From: Kribbella sp. VKM Ac-2568
Lineage (GTDB): Bacteria > Actinomycetota > Actinomycetes > Propionibacteriales > Kribbellaceae
NCBI RefSeq assembly: GCF_004345365.1
Contig: NZ_SLVF01000010.1
Location: forward strand, 248,001-312,000
Length of the DNA stretch: 64,000 nt
Reading direction: 5' to 3'
Positions within the stretch are counted from its first letter, which is position 1. Each line of letters starts with the position of its first letter. The notes under the pieces were generated by a model, which was given only the letters and a program-made list of their open reading frames with translations, did not search any database and was not told the DNA's origin. The position numbers were made by a program, and so were the translations under genes. Shown piece after piece: positions 24,268 through 34,150 of the stretch.

Positions 24268-25668
24268 ATGACCATGACCGAGTCTTCGTCAACCAACTCA
24301 TCTGCGGCCGGTGGCTCTGCCGGCACCGGTGGTGCTGGTGCGGCGCCGGGTGCCGTCGGTGCCGAGGCGGTGTCGGCGGATGTGATGGGTATGGCGGGCG
24401 AGCTCGCGGCCGAGCGGTCGAAGCCGGAGTGGCAGTCCTTCAACCTGAACCTCAACGACGAGCAGCGGGAGATCCGTGACTGGGCGCACGAGTTCGCCGC
24501 CTCGGTGATCCGGCCCGCCGCGTCCGAGTGGGACGAGCGCGAGGAAACCCCGTGGCCGGTGATCCAGGAGGCCGCGAAGATCGGCCTCTACGGCATGGAC
24601 GCCAGCATCAACCTCTTCATCGACCCGTCGGGCTTGCTGATGCCGCTCGTCCAGGAGGAGCTCTTCTGGGGTGATGCGGGCATCGGCATGTCCCTGGTCG
24701 GTACCGGGCTGGCGAGCTCCGCGGTGTTCTCCAACGGCACGCCCGAGCAGTGGAGCCAATGGTTGCCCCGTTGCTACGGAACGCCCGATGACGTTCGTGT
24801 CGCCGCCTTCTGTTCGTCGGAGCCCGGTGCCGGTTCGGACGTATCCGCCATCCGCACGAAGGCGACGTACGACGAGAAGACCGACGAGTGGGTGATCAAC
24901 GGGCAGAAGGCCTGGGCCACGAACGGTGGAATCGCCGACATCCACGTGGTCGTCGCCAGCGTCGACCCTTCACTCGGCAGCCGGGGCCAGGCGGCGTTCG
25001 TAGTACCGAAGTCCGAGGTTCGCGGGCTGGAGCAGGGGACCAAGCTGAAGAAGCACGGGCTGCGCGCGTCGCACACCGCAGACGTGTTCTTCGACAACGT
25101 GCGGATCCCGGCAGCCAACGTCCTTGGTGGCAAGGAGAAGTTGGACGCTCGGCTGGCGAAGGCGCGCGAGAACAACGGCTCGGCCTCGCGTGGCAACGCC
25201 TCGATGGCGACCTTCGAGATGACCCGGCACATCGTTGGCTCCCAGGCGATCGGCATCGCGCGAGCGGCGTACGAGTTCGCGCTGGACTACGCCAAGGACC
25301 GCGAGCAGTTCGGCCGCCCGATCATCGACAACCAGGGCATCGCCTTCAAACTCGCCGACATGGCCACCGAGATTGACGCCGCCCGCCTCCTCGTCTGGCG
25401 CGCCGCCTTCATGTCCGCCGCCCTGATGCGCGGCCAGCAACCCGACTACCGCAACGGCGAGGGCTCGATGGCCAAGCTGAAGGCGTCCGAGGTCGCAGTC
25501 AAGGCCACCGAAGAAGCCATCCAAATCCTTGGCGGCAACGGCTACACCCGCGAATACCCGGTAGAACGCATGCACCGAGACTCAAAGATCTACACCATCT
25601 TCGAAGGCACCTCAGAAATCCAGCGCCTGGTCATCTCCCGGGCGATCTCAGGTATGCGCATTCGCTGA
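24268..25668 (+). CDS. Acyl-CoA dehydrogenase
   Basis: The 466-residue FAD-dependent acyl-CoA dehydrogenase introduces the 2,3-double bond of acyl-CoA. After a ~45-residue Ser/Gly/Ala-rich leader the three ACAD domains follow: helical (QREIRDWAHEFAASVIRPAA), middle beta (AFCSSEPGAGSDVSAIRTKA, then GQKAWATNGGIADIHVVVAS) and C-terminal helical (ALDYAKDREQFGRPIIDNQG, then ILGGNGYTREYPVERMHRDS and FEGTSEIQRLVISR). GGAGGA precedes the ATG. It is divergent from the TetR gene and likely works with the thiolase, FabG4 and MaoC enzymes in fatty acid turnover. Confidence 0.93.
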   Translation: MTMTESSSTNSSAAGGSAGTGGAGAAPGAVGAEAVSADVMGMAGELAAERSKPEWQSFNLNLNDEQREIRDWAHEFAASVIRPAASEWDEREETPWPVIQEAAKIGLYGMDASINLFIDPSGLLMPLVQEELFWGDAGIGMSLVGTGLASSAVFSNGTPEQWSQWLPRCYGTPDDVRVAAFCSSEPGAGSDVSAIRTKATYDEKTDEWVINGQKAWATNGGIADIHVVVASVDPSLGSRGQAAFVVPKSEVRGLEQGTKLKKHGLRASHTADVFFDNVRIPAANVLGGKEKLDARLAKARENNGSASRGNASMATFEMTRHIVGSQAIGIARAAYEFALDYAKDREQFGRPIIDNQGIAFKLADMATEIDAARLLVWRAAFMSAALMRGQQPDYRNGEGSMAKLKASEVAVKATEEAIQILGGNGYTREYPVERMHRDSKIYTIFEGTSEIQRLVISRAISGMRIR

Positions 25669-25680
25669 CGTTTCCGCAGG

Positions 25681-27018
25681 TCAGAGGCCCATTCCAAGGT
25701 CTTCGGGATGCGGCCCGCCGTCCGACTCCCTGGTGTGAATAGGGGAGCGGCCGGCGGCCTGTTCCGTCACAGTTCCGTGAGAGGGAATGGAGAAGAGGCG
25801 AGCCAGCCGGGCATCCACCGCCTTCCGCGCCCGCTCGTGGGAGGACGGGAGCATGTGGGTGTACAGGCGGAGGGTAAAGCCAGGATCTCCGTGGCCTAGG
25901 TACTCGGCGAGTTCTTTGATGTTGACGCCGTCGGCCAGGGTGATGCTCGCGTAGTAGTGCCGCAGCGCGTGCATGCCGGTGTCGCGGTTGGTTTTGTAGT
26001 GACGCCGGCCGCGTGCGTCCTTCGTCGGCATCGGGATTACGCCCGCCTTGGCGAGCGCTGGCTTCCAGACCAGCTCGTCGTACGTGCGAGCGCGGAGGTG
26101 TTGGTCGTCCGTCCACCGGAACAGAAGCTTCACCGTGAGCGGCTTCCCGTCCAGCTTCTCCCACGGCAGGGTGTACGGCCGGGGTTTGGCTGCCTCGATG
26201 TGTTCTTTGAGTGCCAGAGCCGTCCCTTCAGACATCGGCACTGGCCGCTCGGTGTCATTCTTCGGCAGCGCGAACACGAAGTCCCTGCCTAGCTTCTTCA
26301 CTTGCCGGCGTACGTAGATGACCATCTCGGCGAAGTCGATGTCTTGCGTGGCAAGTCCGAAGAGCTCGCCCTGACGTAGCCCACATGCCGCGCCGACGGA
26401 CGCGATCGGCCGGTCTAGCGGTGGATGGCATTCGACGATCCTGAACACGGTCTCATCGCTCCACGCAACGACCCTCCCGGTCTTCTCCGCTGGGACCTTC
26501 ACGACTCCTGCCTTGGCTGGATTCCGTTTGATCGACTCGTCGTCGACCGCGAGTTCCAACGTGCCGTGCAGAACGATGAACGCGGTGCGTGCCGTCGATG
26601 ATCCGAAGCGCGCGTCCAGATCCGCGATCCACCCGGCGATCTCCGACGGCTTGATACTCCTCAACTGCCGCGGCCCGAAGACCGGAGCAACGTGTAGCCG
26701 CAGCGATGACTCATACCTGATCGCGCTGGCCGGATCTATCACGCGCGACTTCAGCCATCGTTCGGCAACCACCTCGAACCGGACCTTGCCGGCGTTCGGA
26801 TCGATGTACTCCCCACGCGCCCGATCCGTCTCCATCGCCGCCGTATGGCGCTCGGCAGCCACCTTGGTGCTGAACACCTGTGTCCGCTCGTTCCGCTCCG
26901 GATCCAGCCATCCAGCCATCCACCGCTTCCCCCGCCCCCACCTCTTGCTCCGCTCCCGCACGACCGTGCCATCCGCCTGCTTCACCGGATGGGTCCACAG
27001 ATCCTTCACATAAGCCAT
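25681..27018 (-). CDS. int: Site-specific tyrosine integrase (phage/ICE type)
   Basis: The 445-residue integrase has an N-terminal arm-type binding region (RGKRWMAGWLDPERNERTQV), a SAM-like core-binding domain and a catalytic domain. Catalytic residues: Arg in GAACGLRQGELFGLA, Lys in FALPKNDTERPVP, HxLR in GMHALRHYYASI, His in LGHGDPGFTLRLY and Tyr in the same strand (YTH). It integrates circular elements at tRNA genes in relatives. Its stop lies 12 bp from the acyl-CoA dehydrogenase stop (convergent). A tRNA-Arg 3' remnant lies 350 bp upstream of the gene, consistent with an attachment site. No excisionase or replication gene is seen nearby. ATG 27018 was chosen over 27048. Confidence 0.9.
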   Translation of the reverse strand: MAYVKDLWTHPVKQADGTVVRERSKRWGRGKRWMAGWLDPERNERTQVFSTKVAAERHTAAMETDRARGEYIDPNAGKVRFEVVAERWLKSRVIDPASAIRYESSLRLHVAPVFGPRQLRSIKPSEIAGWIADLDARFGSSTARTAFIVLHGTLELAVDDESIKRNPAKAGVVKVPAEKTGRVVAWSDETVFRIVECHPPLDRPIASVGAACGLRQGELFGLATQDIDFAEMVIYVRRQVKKLGRDFVFALPKNDTERPVPMSEGTALALKEHIEAAKPRPYTLPWEKLDGKPLTVKLLFRWTDDQHLRARTYDELVWKPALAKAGVIPMPTKDARGRRHYKTNRDTGMHALRHYYASITLADGVNIKELAEYLGHGDPGFTLRLYTHMLPSSHERARKAVDARLARLFSIPSHGTVTEQAAGRSPIHTRESDGGPHPEDLGMGL

Positions 27019-27371
27019 CGCCCTCGCGCCTTCCAGCCGACTGCTCAACCCTTGAGGCTCAACGTGTGGGCAGCTTGCGGAAGGAACCCTGACTGGCTAG
27101 CCGTGAAGCTGGACGCTCACCAGGCATGTCCGACCTGACGCACCGACTGAAGACAACCGCGGATGGAGACACGCCTGAGTCGCGCATCTGGGTCCGGAGG
27201 TGCTCTGACCGGAGCGATGGCACCGCAAGAGTGGGAGCAGTGGTCAGCGCGCCGTCGCTGACACATCACACGCCACGCAGGCCCTCGGCGCGGCGGTCGT
27301 TCGTGGGCCCCGCCGACAGGAGATCCAGAGCCGCCTTTTAGAGAATTGAGTGCCTGACCTGCATGTTTGTG

Positions 27372-27419
27372 TGGTGCCCCGGCAGGATTCGAACGTGCGA
27401 CGCACGGTTTAGGAAACCG
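27372..27419 (-). pseudogene. tRNA-Arg(CCT) 3' half: attachment-site remnant
   Basis: On the minus strand the sequence runs from the anticodon arm CGGTTTCCTAAACCG through a T-arm (CACGTTCGAATCCTGC) to an acceptor 3' end CCGGGGCACCA. No D-arm or matching 5' acceptor GCCCCGG is present upstream, and the T-stem has a mismatch, so it is not a working tRNA. Integrases that use tRNA genes duplicate exactly this anticodon-to-3'-end block, and an integrase gene lies 350 bp away. Best read as an attL/attR copy. Confidence 0.75.
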
Positions 27420-27557
27420 ACGCACCACACCGACATGCGCCCCTCCAGGTGTAACCAGGCAACTGCAGTTCGGTCGATCTTGACTTCAGTCGACTCCGAT
27501 CGACAGCTCTTTGTTCCCACGGCGTTCCCACGCTGAGCTGCTGAGCCGGAGCCCAGT

Positions 27558-27806
27558 TCACGCCGCTCTGAGATGCGGCTGAATCGGGACGAGAGGGGTG
27601 GTCATCCTGCACGCGGGCATCGCCGCCTGAGTCCAGGGATCGACGCCGAGATCGCGTCGTATCTGCTTGACGAAGGCGGCGGACAACCTGATGTGACCAC
27701 CCTCGTGGTCGTCGGGCTTGTCGCCGCGCATGCCAGCGCTGAGCCAGGCGTACATCGCCTCGGTGATTCGTGTGGCCTCTGGCGTCCCATAGACGTTGAA
27801 CGTCAT
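27558..27806 (-). CDS. Small hypothetical protein
   Basis: An 82-residue frame starting MTFNVYGTPEATRITEAMYA, with plausible amphipathic helices (HIRLSAAFVKQIRRDLGVDP) and a normal residue mix for a real protein. No family is recognised. The frame is open 26 codons further upstream. It lies between the tRNA remnant and the broken serine hydrolase, inside the decayed region, so it may be a fragment of a larger gene. Confidence 0.35.
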   Translation of the reverse strand: MTFNVYGTPEATRITEAMYAWLSAGMRGDKPDDHEGGHIRLSAAFVKQIRRDLGVDPWTQAAMPACRMTTPLVPIQPHLRAA

Positions 27807-27882
27807 CGGCACCGTGGGGCGGAGGACAATTGCCTGTAGGTGTGGCTCGTTCGAGTGCGCCCCGGCGTAAGGGGGTGACGCC

Positions 27883-29077
27883 ATGGTGGCTCACTTCGGC
27901 ATCGGTCTTCGCTTGATGGCGGCGGCATCGACGGTTCTCGCGGTGGGCTGCACCTCGGCTGGTGAACACGCGGCACCGCCTTCCGGGTCGGCGGCCACCG
28001 TCGCCCTGGGGGTCGCGTCTCGGTTTCCCGACCCGGCAGCCAGCCCGTTCCCCGCGGAGAGAGTTGCCGCGTTGCAGGCCGTTTTGGACCGGGTCGTCAG
28101 CGACCACGCCTTCTTCGCCGGCAAAGGTGCCCCCGGGCTGACCGCGGCGGTGTTGACCGACGAGGGTTCCTGGATGGGTGCGGCCGGCAGGGGCGGCGAC
28201 GGGCGGCTGCTGGTGCCGGAGGCGATGATGGGGATCGCCAGTATCTCCAAGACCTTCACCGCGGCCGAGGTACTGCACCTGGCCGCCGCCGGGAGGTCGA
28301 CCTGAACGCGCCCATGTCCACCTACGTCGAGCACCGGTTGACCGGCAACGGCGCAACCGTCCGCCAGGCGCTCGACATGCAAAGCGGCATCCGCTACCAC
28401 GAGCCTGACACCCTGGCGCTGCTCGCCGCGGTCATGGCCGCTCCCGGTCGGGACTGGACGCCGCAAGACTCCCTGGCCTCTCAGAAGGGCAAACCTTCGG
28501 CACCCAGTGGTGGCCCCGCCTACAGCGACGCCAACTACTGGTTGCTGGGCCTTCTGGTCGAGAAGGTCACCGGGCGATCGTTGGCCGAGGCGCTGCGCGC
28601 CGACCTGCTCGACCCGGCAGGTCTTGACCGCGTGGCGGTGCAAGACGTCGAACGACCCACGCCACCGCTGGTTGCGCCACCCGGCCGCCTGCGCCTGAGA
28701 CCTGACGGCTACCTGCCGTGCCGGGCGCTCGCCACCGCGGGGGGCGCCGCAGGAGGCATGGCCGCTGACGCGCCCACCCTGGCGCGCTGGGGCTACCGCT
28801 GTACGGGGCGCGGCTGCTACCAGCCGAGACGGTGCACGCGATGATGACACAAGACACTCCCGGCACCGTCTTCCCAGAGGTGGGCTACGGCCTCGGCACG
28901 ATGCTGTTCCTCACAGACCTGACCCAGACCACCGTCGGACACACCGGAAGATCGCCGGCCTACAGCACCATGCTGGCCGTCATCCCATCCCGACACCTCG
29001 CGGCCGCCATCCTGATACCCGACCAAGACCGCAATACCGAGGCCATCATGCAGGATCTCTTCGCGGCCCCTCGGTAG
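27883..29077 (+). pseudogene. Serine hydrolase / beta-lactamase-like lipoprotein, broken by two frameshifts
   Basis: The N-terminal part has a lipoprotein signal (LAVGC lipobox) and the SxxK catalytic motif in GIASISKTFTA. Frame 1 ends at 28305. One missing base near 28292 shifts into the next frame, which reads GEVDLNAPMSTYVEHRL and carries the YSDANYWLLG motif (YxN region). A second shift near 28797 leads to a third frame with ETVHAMMTQ and GHTGRSPAYSTML (HTG motif). Together they make one ~395-residue class C beta-lactamase/D-Ala-D-Ala carboxypeptidase-like protein. AAGGGGGTG precedes the ATG. As it stands the gene cannot make a full product. Confidence 0.85.
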
Positions 29078-29112
29078 GCGCCTTGGAGCCCGTCTTCCGC
29101 GAACGTCCGCTA

Positions 29113-29200
29113 CTAGCCGCGATCCGGTGTAGTTACCCCAATGCTCGGTTACCAACCGGACCGCCTTGGCCTTGGTCTGCTCGTCGTACTTGCTCGGCAT
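29113..29200 (-). pseudogene. IS3-family transposase OrfA 5' fragment
   Basis: About 28 codons beginning MPSKYDEQTKAKAVRLVTEH match the start of OrfA transposases of IS3-family elements, whose HTH follows. Similarity stops at about 29113 where the sequence joins other DNA. No inverted repeats or OrfB were found. It is a truncated insertion-sequence relic next to the broken serine hydrolase. Confidence 0.7.
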
Positions 29201-29398
29201 GAATGCCACCTTCCCAACGAAGGACGCGTGCATCAAACCCGGGGTGGTTCAGTTCCCGCTGTGATGACAGGTCGCGAAGTCAGCCGACGATGCAATCGGC
29301 GGTGTGCAGTGGTCCTGTGAGTCCCTGTGCCGAAGGGTGGGGCCGACCAGGAACACCCGGTGGATCTCGCGGTCTGTACAGCGGTTTGATCGCGGTCC

Positions 29399-31393
29399 TC
29401 AGCCCACGTGGATGCCTGGTCTCCGGGCGGGGTCCGATTCGTGCTGGCGGATGATCTCGCGTACGACGGGCGCGGTGTCACCGCGGCCAAGGATGAGGTA
29501 GCGCAGCAGGTGGCTGAGCGGATTGCCTTCGGACCACTCGAAATGACATTGCGGCATCACTTCAGTGGTGTCGCGCAGTGCGAGGAGGATCGCGGCGATG
29601 GCGTTGGGCACGGCGGGGCTGTCGGCCCGCAGTACGCGGTGACCATCGACCTCGACCCCCTTCACCCGCAGCACGTCACTGAAGGTGGAGGGGTCGACTA
29701 CGTCAATCTCGAGGAACAAGATGTCTGTGCGGTGGGGGACTGGGTCCGTGGCGCGGACGTCGCCCTCTTTCGCGGCGTACTCGGCTGCGTCGCCGGCCTG
29801 CCGCTGGTTGGCGATCAGGTTGAGGATGCCATCGTGGCGATCGAGTCGGTGAGGAATCCGCGGGCCGCGTCGTCGAATTCGATCCGATCAGCGCGCAGTT
29901 CGGTGGTGCGCGAGACCCGCGAGATCAGCGAGACGGTGATGATGCCCGCGATGAACAGGCCGGAGATGGCGATGCCGTCGGGCTTCTCGATGATGTTCTC
30001 GACCAGCGCATAGAGCAGGATCAGGGTGAGGACGGCGAAGGCCAGGGCCGCGCGCCGTTGCCCACGCCGCACGGCAGAGATGGTGACCGCGACGGCGCCG
30101 GAGACCATCATCACCAGGATTCCCGTGGCGTACGCGCCTGCCTGGGCGTCGACGTCGGCCCCGAATGCGATCGTGATGGCGACACTGATGGCGGTGTAGA
30201 CCAGCACCACAGGGCGTACGGCTCGGCCCCATTCGGGCGCCATTCCGTAGGCCGGGAGGTAGCGGGGGCACGATGTTGATCAGGCCGGCCATGGCCGAGG
30301 CGCCCGCGAACCACAAGATCAGCACGCTGCTGATGTCGTAGGCGGTGCCGAAGACTTCGCCAAGCTTCTCGTGCGCGAGGTAGGCCAGGGCCCGGCCGTT
30401 CGCCGCGCCGCCGGGCTCGAACTCCTCGGCCGGGATGAGCACGGTCGTGATGAAGCTCGTCGCCAGCAGATAGACGCTCATGATGAGTGCCGCGGCGGTC
30501 AGCAACTTCTTCGTGTTGCGGATCCGGTTGGCCAGCCGCTCTTTCGCGTCCTGGCCGTCGGCGGCGACCAGCGGCATCATGCTGACCCCGGTCTCGAAAC
30601 CGGACAGGCCCAACACGAGCAGGGGAAAGGCCACGACGGCAGGTCCGACGACTCCGCCGAATCCTTCGCGGCCCTCGGTGAGCGCGTCGACCCAACCGGA
30701 GAACGCGCCGGGAACGGTGGCGACGTCGTAGAGGCCGACAGCCACGACGACGGCGTTGAGGCCGAGGAAGATCGCGACGAGAGGTATCGCGACGCCGACT
30801 GCCTCGCTGAAACCCATCAGGAACACGGCGCCGAGGATCAGCAGCAGCACCACGGTGACGGCGACTTCCTGGCCGTGCAGGAAGTCCGGTGTGTAGGGGT
30901 TCTCGATCAGATGGACGGTCGCGTCAGCTGAGGAGAGCGTGATGGTGATGATCCAGGAGGTGGCAACGAAGCCGAGCAGAATCAGGACGAACAGCTTGCC
31001 CCGCCAGAACGGAAGCAGATGCTCCAGCATCGCGATCGAGCCCTGGCCGTGAGGGCTCTCCTTGGCCACTCGCCGATACATCGGCAGCATGCCCAGGAGG
31101 GTCAAGGCGACGACCAACAGGGTTGCCAGCGGGGACAAGGCACCGGCGGCAAGTGCGGCGATCCCGGGCAGATAGGACAGTGTCGAGAAGTAGTCGACAC
31201 CAGTCAGGCACATCACCTTCCACCATGCGTGTGGGGTCGCGTGCCCTTCGCCCGCCTCCGGGCCGACTGGCTGCACGCGGTGCTCCAGGAGCCAGCTGGC
31301 CGGCCCGCGGGTATTGGCACATGGCTCGCGCGACCCTTGGACGGTGGCCGGCACGATGTACTTCTCTGGTGTCGTCACGCGAGCAGGATGCAT
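29399..31393 (-). pseudogene. APC-superfamily permease broken by two frameshifts
   Basis: The first frame (31393 to ~30262) encodes about ten membrane helices starting [20 protein letters not shown], typical of an APC-type transporter. In a run of five C near 30263 one extra base shifts the frame; the true continuation is [16 protein letters not shown] and further helices (29815-30243 frame). A second shift near 29838 moves to the frame with [20 protein letters not shown] and the soluble tail ending RRPGIHVG. In sum a ~665-residue permease with a cytoplasmic C-terminal domain. A related C-terminal tail lies in the other orientation at 31880-32015. Confidence 0.8.
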
Positions 31394-31475
31394 GACTTGC
31401 GGGCCAGGTCGTAGTCGGTGTTAGAGACTTGTGAGAAGGCCGCCGGTTCGGGCAAGCAGCGGCTATATTCCGGCG

Positions 31476-31625
31476 GTGCGCATAGGAGTGACGCTCTGGA
31501 TCATCGCCATGATGCTCACCGTCACAGGTCTGGTTTCAGCTCTGCGCTATCGAGTCGTCGTCGGCGCCATCCTCATTGGCACTGGCCTCGCACTTGGCCT
31601 GTTGAGCAGCGGCTATCTGGGCTGA
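31476..31625 (+). CDS. Small two-helix membrane protein
   Basis: The GTG-started 49-residue frame reads VRIGVTLWIIAMMLTVTGLV, then a short polar link and VVVGAILIGTGLALGLLSSG: two membrane helices with little else. The frame is open from 31431. No family is recognised, but the strict hydrophobic pattern and good codon usage suggest a real small protein. It lies between the broken permease and the KimA-like transporter. Confidence 0.5.
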   Translation: MRIGVTLWIIAMMLTVTGLVSALRYRVVVGAILIGTGLALGLLSSGYLG

Positions 31626-31864
31626 GAACGGGCGAGGTGGAGTTCGCTGCGGATCAGGGTGTCGAGTCGCCGCCAGGCTGGGGAAGAGGCGTTGACCGCG
31701 CCTTGGATCAGTTGGGGGATGTCTGATCCGGTGTCGAGGCCAGGCAACTCGCCGGTTCCGTATCTGCGTGCCGTCGCCTGAACGATGTGCCGGGCGAGGT
31801 CGACGAGGTACGGATCGCGCGGATCGAGGTCATGGGCATCATCACGCTGCTGTTCAGGGCCGGC
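31613..31864 (-). other. Unassigned minus-strand coding-like stretch
   Basis: A frame without a clear start runs through DPRDPYLVDLARHIVQATAR, YGTGELPGLDTGSDIPQLIQ and SSPAWRRLDTLIRSELHL to a stop at 31613, with GC-rich third positions and a protein-like residue mix. It could be the tail of a decayed gene. Its 5' part overlaps, in antisense, the permease remnant on the plus strand. No function is proposed. Confidence 0.3.
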
Positions 31865-32015
31865 GTGGACGCGCAGGGTGGCCGAGGGGAACCCGTTCCA
31901 CTTCCTCTTCCGCTACTTGAACTCCGGCGAGGGCGATGTACCACCAGTCACCCGCGAAGTCCTCCGCCGCGCCGAACCCAACCGCTCCAAGCGCCCCTGG
32001 GTCCACGTGGGCTGA
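31830..32015 (+). pseudogene. C-terminal remnant of a second APC permease
   Basis: The plus-strand text AEGNPFHFLFRYLNSGEGDV then PVTREVLRRAEPN and the end RPWVHVG aligns with the tail of the broken permease at 29399 ([38 protein letters not shown]). Upstream, IIEVMGIITLLFRAGVDA-like sequence (from ~31830) is in another frame, so at least one more frameshift has occurred. Only the C-terminal ~60 residues of this paralogue survive, in the opposite orientation to its relative. Confidence 0.6.
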
Positions 32016-32120
32016 CGACCTGCGACAGGCCGTCAAGGCCGCGTCAAGATCGGTGGCCCTGGTGTTAGAAAGGCGTCAAGACAGGAACTGCGTCGCACCC
32101 GGTCGGGTTGGCTTGGGGTT

Positions 32121-34145
32121 GTGAGTAGTCGGATCCTTCAGGTGCCCAAGCGTCTTCTGGTGGGTCGCCCGATCCGCAGCGCGCTGAGCAGCGAGCAACT
32201 GCTGCCCAAGAGGCTCGCCATGCCGGTCTTCTGCAGTGACCCGCTGTCGTCGAACGCCTACGCGACCGAAGAGATCCTGTTGATGCTCAGCCTCGGCGGG
32301 CTGGCGTTGTTCCATCTGACCTGGTGGGTGGCCGGGGCAGTCATCGTGCTGCTGCTCGTGGTCGTCGCGTCGTACCGGCAGACCTGTCACGCTTATCCGA
32401 ACGGTGGTGGCGCCTACGCGGTGGCCGGCGCGAACCTCGGCCGAGACGCTTCGCTGATCGCCGCGAGCGCGCTCCTGGTCGACTATGTGCTGACTGTCGC
32501 GGTGTCAGTCGCCGCGGGCGTCGCGAACATCGTGTCGGCCTTCCCGGCACTGGTGCCACACGCGGTCTCGGTGTCGATCGGGCTGGTCGCCGTACTGGCG
32601 TTGATCAACCTGCGCGGCGTCCGTGAGTCGGGCACGATATTCGCGATCCCGACATACGGCTTCGTGATCAGCGTCTTCATCATGATCGCTATGGGCCTGG
32701 CCCGGATGGCCGGCGGTGACACGCCCGCGGCGGAGTCGGCGTCGTATGGAATCCGGCCGGATCACCAGGCGACTGGGCTGCTGCTGGTAGCCCTTGTGCT
32801 GCGGTCGTTCGCCTCCGGCTGTACTGCGCTGACCGGCGTCGAGGCGGTGAGCAACGGTGTACCGCACTTCAAGAAGCCCAAGAGCGACAACGCGGCCAAC
32901 ACGCTGGCGATCATGGGCGGGCTGACCGTCACCATGTTCGCCGGGCTCACCGCGCTCGCGCTCGCCACCCACGTGCATGTCGTGGACGACACCGCCCGGC
33001 TGATCGGTGCGCCCGACGACTACTCCCAGCGGACCGTGATCGCCCAGCTGGGTGCGGCTGTGTTCGGCGGCGACTCGATCTTGTTCTACGTCGTCCAGGT
33101 GTTCACTGCGGCGATCCTGGTGCTTGCGGCGAACACCGCGTTCAACGGGTTCCCGATCCTCGCGTCGATCCTGGGCGGCGACGGCTACCTGCCGCGGCAG
33201 TTGCACCGGCGCGGGGACCGGCTCGTGTTCAGCAACGGCATCGTCATCCTCGCCGCGCTGGCCGGCCTGTTGATCTGGGCGTTCGACTCGAGTACGACGC
33301 GGCTGATCCAGCTGTACATCATCGGTGTATTCGTGTCCTTCACGCTCAGCCAGTGGGGCATGATCCGGCACTGGACGGCCCGGCTCAGGCCATCCGACGG
33401 CAGCCTCGCACCGAGCGGGGCCGCTCGGCGATCGATGCACCGCGCCCGGCTCATCAACGGCGTCGGTGCGGTCGTCACCGGCCTGGTGCTGATCGTCGTA
33501 CTCGTCACCAAGTTCACCCACGGGGCGTACATCGTGGTGATCGCGATGCCGTCGCTGTACCTGCTGATGCGCGGGATCCAGCGCCACTACGGCCGGATCG
33601 CGATCGAGACCAGGCCGAGGCCGGGCGGGGTGACGCTGCCGGCGCGGATCCATGGCGTCGTCCTGGTGTCGAAGCTGCACGAGCCCACCCTGCGCGCCCT
33701 GGCATTCGCCCGCGCCACCCGCCCGACCACCCTGACGGCGGTGACCGTGGACCAGAACCCCGACGAGACCGAGGCCCTGGTCCGGGAGTGGGATGAGCGG
33801 CAAATCCCGGTTCCGCTCAAGATCCTCAACTCGCCGTACCGCGACATCACCGGACCGGTGCTTGCCTATGTCAAAGACATCGGCACGAAGAGCCCTCGCG
33901 ACGTGGTGTGCGTCTTCATCCCCGAGTACGTCGTAGGTCATTGGTGGGAGCAACTACTGCACAATCAGAGCGCACTGCGACTCAAAGCACGGCTGCTGTT
34001 CCAGCCGGGCGTGATGGTCACCAACGTTCCATGGCAGATGGGCTCCTCCGGGGCTGTGCGAGGGCGTTCGGAAGCGAATGCTCAGGTGGTGTCCGCTGGG
34101 GGTGGCCAGGCGAGCGACACCCCGAAGTCTGCTGTGTCACGCTAA
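32121..34145 (+). CDS. KimA-like potassium transporter (APC superfamily)
   Basis: The 674-residue protein has about 12 membrane helices and a cytoplasmic C-terminal domain with a universal-stress-like fold (TTLTAVTVDQNPDETEAL, then PLKILNSPYRDITGPVLAYV). The N-terminus (SDPLSSNAYATEEILLML, then CHAYPNGGGAYAVAG) matches KimA/YdaO proteins, high-affinity K+/H+ symporters regulated by c-di-AMP in Firmicutes. The GTG start at 32121 is accepted; the ribosome-binding site is weak. KdpD/KdpE-type regulators follow immediately (6 bp), which supports a role in potassium uptake. Amino-acid transport remains the alternative. Confidence 0.85.
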   Translation: MSSRILQVPKRLLVGRPIRSALSSEQLLPKRLAMPVFCSDPLSSNAYATEEILLMLSLGGLALFHLTWWVAGAVIVLLLVVVASYRQTCHAYPNGGGAYAVAGANLGRDASLIAASALLVDYVLTVAVSVAAGVANIVSAFPALVPHAVSVSIGLVAVLALINLRGVRESGTIFAIPTYGFVISVFIMIAMGLARMAGGDTPAAESASYGIRPDHQATGLLLVALVLRSFASGCTALTGVEAVSNGVPHFKKPKSDNAANTLAIMGGLTVTMFAGLTALALATHVHVVDDTARLIGAPDDYSQRTVIAQLGAAVFGGDSILFYVVQVFTAAILVLAANTAFNGFPILASILGGDGYLPRQLHRRGDRLVFSNGIVILAALAGLLIWAFDSSTTRLIQLYIIGVFVSFTLSQWGMIRHWTARLRPSDGSLAPSGAARRSMHRARLINGVGAVVTGLVLIVVLVTKFTHGAYIVVIAMPSLYLLMRGIQRHYGRIAIETRPRPGGVTLPARIHGVVLVSKLHEPTLRALAFARATRPTTLTAVTVDQNPDETEALVREWDERQIPVPLKILNSPYRDITGPVLAYVKDIGTKSPRDVVCVFIPEYVVGHWWEQLLHNQSALRLKARLLFQPGVMVTNVPWQMGSSGAVRGRSEANAQVVSAGGGQASDTPKSAVSR

Positions 34146-34150
34146 GCAAT

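Noticed and set aside
27372-27450. A complete tRNA-Arg gene
   Set aside because: The D-arm and the 5' acceptor strand are missing and the T-stem has a mismatch, so only the 3' part is present.
33908-34150. N-terminal extension of the KdpD-like kinase into the transporter gene
   Set aside because: This part overlaps the conserved C-terminal domain of the transporter in another frame and is not protein-like.
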